From: Clostridia bacterium
Lineage (GTDB): Bacteria > Bacillota > Clostridia > Oscillospirales > Acutalibacteraceae
Direction of reading: 5' to 3'
NCBI GenBank assembly: GCA_017467405.1
Contig: JAFTSH010000001.1
Coordinates: 479,542 to 543,541, forward strand
Length of the DNA stretch: 64,000 nucleotides
Every line of letters starts with the position of its first letter. Within the stretch, counting starts at the first letter, position 1. Position numbers and translations under genes: made by a program. This document shows positions 58,737 to 64,000 of this stretch, piece after piece. The notes under the pieces were generated by a model. It saw only the letters and a program-made list of their open reading frames with translations, did not search any database and was not told the origin of the DNA.

Positions 58737-60242
58737 TCAGACACCGTTGAAGTAGTCGTTGATCATCTGCTGAGCGAGCTCGGCGGGAGCGTTGACGGCA
58801 CCCGAAACGTCGTAGGCAGGTGTTTTGACGATATCTCTGATTCTGGTCTCGACGCTATTGTTCCAGCCCATGTTGTTGATGGAATAGAGGAACTGAGAGA
58901 TCTCAAACGTAGAGGTGTTATAAATGGTGTTACAAACGTCTACGGACTCGTCGTCACGGCAGTAAAGCGTGGCGGCAGTGTCGATCTTTTCGTTGATGAT
59001 CTTGTAGTATTCGTATGTCATATGCTCAAGTACAAGGGCGGTAGATGCCTTGTCTTCAACCGTAGAGGGAATTATGCAAAGGCGGAAGTTATGATCGACT
59101 CGCGACATATACTTTTGCTGCCAACCTCCGTTTTCAGAAGGACCGATAGGAATGGGAAGAACGCCCCAGTCAAACTCCATGCCTCTGAAGGTCGTGCCAT
59201 ATATTCTCATAAGATTTCTTCCGTAGAAAAGAGCTCTTCCTTCTTTGAACATAACCTCATAGGTGCCAAGCTCATTGTTCCAGCTTTCCTGACAGTAGAT
59301 ACCGTCGGTGGTGAAAAGCTGGTTGAGTTTGGTGAGGGTTGTAATGGCGTGAGGGGTATTAAAGGTGTATACGGGGTTCATACCGTCGTCGGTAGTGACC
59401 GATGCAACCACGGCGGATGAACAGAAAGCCTGTGCACAGTCGTAACCGGGACATACGAATCCCCAACGGTCATTAGTGGTGTCAACGGCGCCGTTTCCGT
59501 CAAGATCCTTATTGGCGAGCTTTGCGAACTTTACAAAGTTGTCCCAGTTCCACTCATTCTTTTCCCAAAGGTCATAGAGCTCGGTTTCGCCGAGACCGAT
59601 ATCCGCGGCAATGCTTTTGTTAAAGAATATGACGTACGTATAGTCTGCGGGAGATTCAATAGCAGAAGCGCCTGCATATACCGAACCAAGAACGTTCGAG
59701 GCATAAGCCATCGTATCGTTCCACCAGGGCTGAGACATATCGATGTACTGCGAAATTTCAGTAGTAAGATAGTCAGCACAAAGTCTGGATTGCAGGAAAG
59801 CACCTGACTGCCATACGCAGGGCATTATAACGTTGGCGTACTGCTCACCGGAGAGTATTGCGGCTTGCGCTTCTCCCCATCCGTCGTATGCAACCTCAAC
59901 AACGTTGATCTTGCAGTTGTAGGTATCCTGCGTTATTCTCAGTGTCTCGAGAATAAGATCTCCTTCAACCGAGGAGCCTTCTTCGGGAAGAATTGCTTTG
60001 ACGTTCGAACTGGCATACAGCATTTCAAAACCGCCGAGATCCTTGGTTTCGGGAAGGGTAGGATGCTTCTTATCCTTGTACTGGTCTACGAGCTCCGTGT
60101 TTTCCATTGAGGTTGTAACTGCGGATTGATCCTTTGAAGATGAAGCCGCATCATCCTTTTTACATCCCGAGAAAATGCAAACGGAAAGCAGTAAGCAAAG
60201 TAACAGACAGATAAAGCGTGATGATTTTACATAGTTTGACAT
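58737..60242 (-). CDS. Extracellular solute-binding lipoprotein, paralogue 2
   Basis: 501-residue lipoprotein with lipobox FSGC, Ser-rich linker and a type I/II solute-binding fold. The region KLANKDLDGNGAVDTTNDRWG contains an EF-hand-like calcium loop. It is colinear with the 60405 gene and nearly identical in the last 22 residues and in the segments WNDTMAYASNVLGSVYAGA and NTPHAITTLTKLNQLFTTD. Relatives are the sugar-binding components of ABC importers in gut Clostridia. No permease or ATPase is adjacent. AGGAGG precedes the ATG. Divergence between the copies lies in the first half, suggesting different ligands. Confidence 0.87.
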   Translation of the reverse strand: MSNYVKSSRFICLLLCLLLSVCIFSGCKKDDAASSSKDQSAVTTSMENTELVDQYKDKKHPTLPETKDLGGFEMLYASSNVKAILPEEGSSVEGDLILETLRITQDTYNCKINVVEVAYDGWGEAQAAILSGEQYANVIMPCVWQSGAFLQSRLCADYLTTEISQYIDMSQPWWNDTMAYASNVLGSVYAGASAIESPADYTYVIFFNKSIAADIGLGETELYDLWEKNEWNWDNFVKFAKLANKDLDGNGAVDTTNDRWGFVCPGYDCAQAFCSSAVVASVTTDDGMNPVYTFNTPHAITTLTKLNQLFTTDGIYCQESWNNELGTYEVMFKEGRALFYGRNLMRIYGTTFRGMEFDWGVLPIPIGPSENGGWQQKYMSRVDHNFRLCIIPSTVEDKASTALVLEHMTYEYYKIINEKIDTAATLYCRDDESVDVCNTIYNTSTFEISQFLYSINNMGWNNSVETRIRDIVKTPAYDVSGAVNAPAELAQQMINDYFNGV

Positions 60243-60348
60243 ACTTATCCTCCTTATACATATGATTAATTTTATGATAAACTGCCATCAACCGAAAATC
60301 TTCCATTGTGTTGTTCTTGATTATGTGATTTTGTTGCTGCCTATAAGA

Positions 60349-60381
60349 ACAAAAAAGCGCATCCCGAAAGAGATGCGCTTT
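60349..60381 (-). terminator. Terminator of solute-binding gene 1
   Basis: A 10-bp stem (60354-60363 with 60372-60381), T6 on the minus strand, 23 bases beyond the stop. Confidence 0.9.
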
Positions 60382-60404
60382 GGGTTGTGTAATAGGATGT
60401 TTTA

Positions 60405-61910
60405 TCAGACACCGTTGAAGTAGTCGTTGATCATCTGCTGAGCGAGTTCGGCGGGAGCGTTTACGGCACCCGAAACGTCGAAGGCAGGATTCCTGACGAC
60501 GTCTCTTACCAGAGTTTCAACCTGCGAGTTCCATGCGCCGGCATTGATTCCGTAGAGGAACTGCGAGATCTCGAAGGTGGAGGTGTTGTAGATGCTGTTT
60601 GCAACCTCAACTGACTCGTCGTCGCGGCAGTAGAGGGTAGCGTAGGTCTCGATCTTCTTGTTGATGATCTTGAAGTAGTTGAAGGCCATCGACTCGAGGA
60701 TAAGAGCGGTAGAAGCCTTGTCCTCGACGGTCGCGGGGATCATAGTAAGAGCGTAGTTGTGGTCAACGCGGGACATATACTTGTCCTGCCAGCCGCCGCC
60801 ATCCTTGGGTCCCTTGGGCATGGGAAGAATACCCCAGTCGTCGGACATATCGCGGATCGCGTCGTTTCTCATAGTTTCGAGCTTGTAGGTCAGGAAGAGG
60901 GCGTTGCCGTTCGAGAACATCGAAAGGAAGCGCATTCCGTCCCAGCTGCCGAGACCGTAGATGTTGTCGGTGGTGAAAAGCTGATTAAGCTTGGTAAGGG
61001 TTGTGATGGCGTGGGGGGTATTGAAGGTATAGGTCGGGTTCATACCGTCGGTCGTGGTGATGGAAGCGACCTTGGCGGATGAAGCGAATGCCTGAATGGA
61101 GTCGTATCCCGGTCCGATATAACCGAAACGGTCCTTGTCAACGTTGTCGATAACACCGTTGCCGTCGATGTCCTTACCGGCCATTTTGGCGTACTTTATG
61201 AACTCATCCCAAGTCCAGTTGCCGTCTTTCCAAAGCTTATAAAGCTCGGCAGAGTCGATTCCGACGTCGTCGCAAATGTTCTTGTTGAAGTAAACGATAA
61301 AGGTGTAGTCAGCGGGGGAGCAGATGCTGGGAGCACCGGCGTAAACCGAGCCGAGAACGTTGGAGGCGTAGGCCATCGTATCGTTCCACCAGGGCTGCTT
61401 CATGTCTATGTACTGGCTGATGTCCTCCTGAAGCATATCGGCGCAGAGCTTGGTCTGGAGGAAAGCACCTGCAATGAAGACGACGGGCATGATTACGTTG
61501 GCGTACTGCTCACCTGCGGAAATAGATGCAACGACCTCTTCGGGGTCATTATAAGGCATCCCCTTGACGAGAATCTTGCAATTGTAGGCCTTCTCGGTCT
61601 CTTTGAGGGCTTTGAGAATGAGGTCCTCCTCAGCAGTTTCTCCCTCTTCGGGAATAACGAGGTTAGGATAAGGACAGGCGAAGGTTACCTCGTAGCCTCC
61701 GAGATCCTTGGTTTCGGGGAGGGTGGGGTGTCCCTGATCCTCGTACTGTTTAACGACCTCGGTGTTTTCCATCGAGGTCGTGACCTTAGACGCGTCGTCC
61801 TTCGATGAAGCACCGTCGCCGTCGCCTTTGCATCCGGCAAACATTGCAACCGAAAGCACTACCGCAAGCATCAGGCAAAGAACACGAATAAGCTTGAATG
61901 AACGGTTCAT
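60405..61910 (-). CDS. Extracellular solute-binding lipoprotein, paralogue 1
   Basis: 501-residue lipoprotein (lipobox FAGC) with the same architecture as the 58737 gene: Ser/Lys linker, VTTSMENTE, HPTLPETKDLGGYEV, EQYANVIMP, the calcium-loop MAGKDIDGNGVIDNVDKDRFG and the same C-terminus. Equal length and conserved order of all blocks make it a tandem duplicate. It lies nearest the AraC gene (240 bases) and is probably its target. No clear sigma-A promoter can be drawn upstream, which would fit activator dependence. RBS AAGGAG. Confidence 0.88.
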   Translation of the reverse strand: MNRSFKLIRVLCLMLAVVLSVAMFAGCKGDGDGASSKDDASKVTTSMENTEVVKQYEDQGHPTLPETKDLGGYEVTFACPYPNLVIPEEGETAEEDLILKALKETEKAYNCKILVKGMPYNDPEEVVASISAGEQYANVIMPVVFIAGAFLQTKLCADMLQEDISQYIDMKQPWWNDTMAYASNVLGSVYAGAPSICSPADYTFIVYFNKNICDDVGIDSAELYKLWKDGNWTWDEFIKYAKMAGKDIDGNGVIDNVDKDRFGYIGPGYDSIQAFASSAKVASITTTDGMNPTYTFNTPHAITTLTKLNQLFTTDNIYGLGSWDGMRFLSMFSNGNALFLTYKLETMRNDAIRDMSDDWGILPMPKGPKDGGGWQDKYMSRVDHNYALTMIPATVEDKASTALILESMAFNYFKIINKKIETYATLYCRDDESVEVANSIYNTSTFEISQFLYGINAGAWNSQVETLVRDVVRNPAFDVSGAVNAPAELAQQMINDYFNGV

Positions 61911-62008
61911 AAAACAAAACTCCTTGTGAAAAATTTGCAGAATACTGCTTAATTAAAGTTTAACGCTCGTTTGCGTCTTTATCTTCCGCTTTGTTTACCG
62001 CGATTACG

Positions 62009-62047
62009 CTATTTTGTTGTATTTTGTTCGTTTTGATAACAAAATAG
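62009..62047. promoter_or_regulatory. 10-bp inverted repeat upstream of solute-binding gene 1
   Basis: Perfect arms CTATTTTGTT (62009-62018) and AACAAAATAG (62038-62047), 19-base spacer. ATTTTGTTG recurs at 60328-60336 upstream of paralogue 2. A candidate operator for the adjacent AraC regulator. Confidence 0.35.
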
Positions 62048-62106
62048 AGTAACGAGGTATGGCTCGTTTGAGTTTTTCAGGAAATCCGACGTCGGTTGAC
62101 GGGAAT

Positions 62107-62146
62107 AAAAAGGATCTCCGCTTGATGAGAGCAGGAGACCCTTTTT
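62107..62146 (-). terminator. Terminator of AraC-family gene
   Basis: Stem of 7 plus 5 bp with one mismatch (62107-62119 with 62134-62146), A/T-rich base, just beyond the stop at 62151. Confidence 0.8.
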
Positions 62147-62150
62147 GAGA

Positions 62151-63029
62151 TTAAAGATTGTTGGCCGAACGCCTTGTGTCGCGGTATTGCTGAGGCGACA
62201 TTCCCGCGTGTACCTTGAATTTCTCGTAGAACCAGCCGAGATTTGAAAATCCGCTCTCGAAGCAGATGTCGATGATCGGCATATTGCTGTCGGCCAGCAG
62301 GGAGCATGCGTATTTGATACGCAGACCGTTGATATATTCGGTAGGCGTGGTGCCCATAGTACGCCGCATGGTATGAGTGAGGTGTGCGTGGGTTTTTCCG
62401 GAAAGCTCAACCATCCGTGCTACACCCGCCGAGAAATTCTCGTAATCGTTCATTTTGTTGCAGCATTCTCTGAGCCATTCTGGCGGATAGTCGATCATCT
62501 GATTGGATTCGGAAAGCGTCGAATTAAGAAAAATAAGATATAACTCGTTCAGAAGCTGACAACACTCGGCGTCGAATTTTTTGTTTCGTTCCATTGCCAT
62601 TACGCTTTTTACGCGTTGCTCGAGGGCTTCGGTCTGCGCAGCGTCAAGAGAGCACATGGGAAAGGCCGAGGAATTGAATATCGTTGAACCGTCAACAAAA
62701 TTGCAGAATTGCTCAAAGGTGTCCTTACGTATCTTCATATTGCACATACGGTAGCCGATATTTCGGATGCCCTCGTAGCAGTGAACGTCCGAAGGCTTCA
62801 CGAAACAGAGGGTTCCCTTGTGGATGCTCTGTTTGTTGACCGTTTCCGAGGAACGGTCAGCCGTAATATGTTTTAACGTGCCCTCTGCAACGAAGAAAAT
62901 CTCGTAATATTCGTGGTCGTGCATCTTGATAACGTGAGGAATCTCCATAGGAGGAGAAAAACTGACGTTAAAAGCAAACCGGTGATATGCGAGTCCCTCA
63001 TTCTTACTTTTCATACGTATGATATCCAT
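62151..63029 (-). CDS. AraC-family transcriptional regulator
   Basis: 292 residues. Residues about 1-150 are a cupin-like sensor (IKMHDHEYYEIFFVAEGTLKHI, SIHKGTLCFVKPSDVHCY), the arrangement of sugar-responsive MelR/RhaS-type regulators. The C-terminal 100 residues are the double HTH (VARMVELSGKTHAHLTHTMRRTMG, TTPTEYINGLRIKYACSLL, IIDICFESGFSNLGWFYEKFK, MSPQQYRD). The start at 63029 has AGAGGTGA upstream; a longer open frame covers the promoter. Divergent from the sialate O-acetylesterase-like gene, upstream of the two solute-binding genes. Probably an inducer-dependent activator of this sugar cluster. Confidence 0.92.
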   Translation of the reverse strand: MDIIRMKSKNEGLAYHRFAFNVSFSPPMEIPHVIKMHDHEYYEIFFVAEGTLKHITADRSSETVNKQSIHKGTLCFVKPSDVHCYEGIRNIGYRMCNMKIRKDTFEQFCNFVDGSTIFNSSAFPMCSLDAAQTEALEQRVKSVMAMERNKKFDAECCQLLNELYLIFLNSTLSESNQMIDYPPEWLRECCNKMNDYENFSAGVARMVELSGKTHAHLTHTMRRTMGTTPTEYINGLRIKYACSLLADSNMPIIDICFESGFSNLGWFYEKFKVHAGMSPQQYRDTRRSANNL

Positions 63030-63048
63030 AAATATCACCTCTGAACCG

Positions 63049-63076
63049 AGTATATCACAAAAAAGCGGAATGTCAA
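63049..63076 (-). promoter_or_regulatory. Sigma-A promoter of AraC-family gene
   Basis: Minus strand: perfect -35 TTGACA (63071-63076), 16-base spacer, -10 TATACT (63049-63054). Confidence 0.7.
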
Positions 63077-63089
63077 CACAAAAGAACGG

Positions 63090-63118
63090 TTGATTTTGAT
63101 TTTGGTAAACGTTATCAT
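63090..63118 (+). promoter_or_regulatory. Promoter of sialate O-acetylesterase-like gene
   Basis: -35 TTGATT (63090-63095), 17-base spacer, -10 TATCAT (63113-63118). Overlapped by the cre-like site. Confidence 0.65.
63104..63117 (+). promoter_or_regulatory. cre/LacI-type operator-like site
   Basis: GGTAAACGTTATCA matches 13 of 14 positions of the degenerate catabolite-responsive element (TGNAARCGNWWNCA) and has the AACGTT palindromic core of LacI-family operators. It overlaps the -10 region, so binding would block the esterase promoter. Confidence 0.5.
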
Positions 63119-63157
63119 AAACAAAACTTACGTTCATATTGCTTGCGGGGTGTTAAA

Positions 63158-64000
63158 ATGAAAGTCGAAAGAATTATCAGGAATATCTTTGCTTTGGTTC
63201 TGGCGGCCGTGTTGACCGTTGCGGCGTCCGTCCTGCCTGCAGGGGTTTCCGCGGCAAACTATTTCGGAGTAGGAGTGAGTGCTACGACCTGTACTTATCT
63301 GAACGACAATTCGGTTTATCAGCGCAACAAACCGATGGTGATCTGGGGACAAGCCTCCAACGGCGCCAAACTTACGGCAGTCCTTAAAAAGGGTAACGAT
63401 AAGGTTGCCGAAGCCTCCACGACGGCAAAGGACGGTGCGTGGAAGATGGAGCTTGAGGGACAGGACGGCGGATATACCGCCTATACCCTCACGATCAACG
63501 TCAACGGAAGCAAGGCTTTCGAATTCAATAATATCGTTTTCGGTGAGGTCTGGCTTTCTTCGGGACAGTCAAATATGCAGCTTTCCTTGAGAGATACCGC
63601 CGACGGTGCAGAGGTTCTGAAAAACGCCGACGACGAATATCTCAGGATATATTACGAACCGGTGCTTCCCGCAGGAACCACATATCTTACAACTCCCGCA
63701 TCCGACGTGCCGGGAGCAGTCTGGATGACCGGCAAGAGCGGGGATTCGCTTAAAACGGTTTCAGCCATAAGCTTCTCCTTTGCGAACAAGCTCAGAAAAG
63801 AGCTTGATATGCCGGTTGCGATGATCGACACCGCGGTCGGAAGTGCGTGGATCGAAACCTGGCTTTCCAAGGAGCTTCTGGCAGAGGATCAGGAGCTGCT
63901 CGAAAAGGTAAAGTCATACGGAGTATATACCGAAAATCCCACCGAGTGGAATCAGCTCGGCGTGCTTTACAACAGCAAAATCGCTCCTTTGAGCGGGCTT
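63158..64000 (+). CDS. Sialate O-acetylesterase-like secreted protein, 3' end cut by window
   Basis: 281 codons visible, reaching the window end. Signal peptide MKVERIIRNIFALVLAAVLTVAA then ASVLPAGVSA; an N-terminal beta domain (NDNSVYQRNKPMVIWGQASNGAKL) and the SGNH esterase core: GEVWLSSGQSNMQLSL (catalytic serine) and MIDTAVGSAWIETW. This is the pattern of bacterial 9-O-acetylesterases/SIAE-like enzymes, which remove O-acetyl groups from sialic acids or plant xylan. The GGGGTG RBS lies upstream of the ATG at 63158. Divergent from the AraC gene and preceded by a cre-like operator. Confidence 0.88.
   Translation, partial: MKVERIIRNIFALVLAAVLTVAASVLPAGVSAANYFGVGVSATTCTYLNDNSVYQRNKPMVIWGQASNGAKLTAVLKKGNDKVAEASTTAKDGAWKMELEGQDGGYTAYTLTINVNGSKAFEFNNIVFGEVWLSSGQSNMQLSLRDTADGAEVLKNADDEYLRIYYEPVLPAGTTYLTTPASDVPGAVWMTGKSGDSLKTVSAISFSFANKLRKELDMPVAMIDTAVGSAWIETWLSKELLAEDQELLEKVKSYGVYTENPTEWNQLGVLYNSKIAPLSGL

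Overview
The window looks like a chromosome segment of an anaerobic, endospore-forming Bacillota (class Clostridia, probably an Oscillospirales-like gut lineage). The evidence is a SpoVT homologue, RNase J, RqcH, the gdpP-rplI-dnaB and tilS-hpt-ftsH gene orders, an oxygen-sensitive glycyl-radical activase, consensus sigma-A promoters with 17-base spacers, and A-tract/hairpin/T-tract terminators. The lineage assignment is inference. I see no rRNA, CRISPR array, insertion sequence, phage or integrase.

Layout. 1-2.5 kb: rimP-nusA-ylxR (minus) and spoVT. 2.6-4.5 kb: two AT-rich genes (an XRE-type regulator and a DUF368 membrane protein). 4.6-6.3 kb: PiT phosphate transporter with its DUF47 partner. 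6.5-9.1 kb: an acyltransferase with a zinc ribbon, overlapping a GltS-like carrier. 9.5-13.1 kb: a large secreted repeat protein and an orphan membrane protein. 13.2-18 kb: DeoC, an UlaG-like hydrolase, a glycyl-radical activase, and a tandem PII-like protein with a DUF1538 transporter. 18.2-28.8 kb: mixed metabolism (polyol-phosphate dehydrogenase, transaldolase-like aldolase, GH36 alpha-galactosidase, dCMP deaminase, amidohydrolase, isocitrate dehydrogenase, SGNH lipoprotein). 28.9-31.5 kb: tRNA-Thr and tRNA-Asp, then rnhA-nifS-nifU.

31.5-49.6 kb is a long plus-strand run. It opens with a nucleotidyltransferase/pseudo-phosphomannomutase fusion and continues rnj-gdpP-rplI-dnaB-tilS-hpt-ftsH-DUF1858-trmK-nif3-rqcH-(degenerate GuaA)-hflX. 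Most members act in RNA decay, ribosome function, tRNA modification, replication and protein quality control. The degenerate GMP-synthase paralogue between rqcH and hflX, which has lost the motifs of both catalytic domains, is the most unusual gene in the window.

49.6-53.2 kb: tsaE-tsaB-rpiB-upp (minus) divergent from a RodA/FtsW gene (plus). 53.2-58.6 kb: a PucR/CdaR-type regulator in one apparent operon with ftsE, ftsX, a coiled-coil M23 peptidase and an S41 protease, i.e. a cell-wall remodelling unit. 58.7-64 kb: two tandem paralogous solute-binding lipoproteins without permeases, an AraC regulator, and a divergent secreted sialate O-acetylesterase-like gene cut by the window end, whose promoter carries a cre/LacI-like palindrome. 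This last region and the alpha-galactosidase suggest a host-glycan or plant-glycan user.
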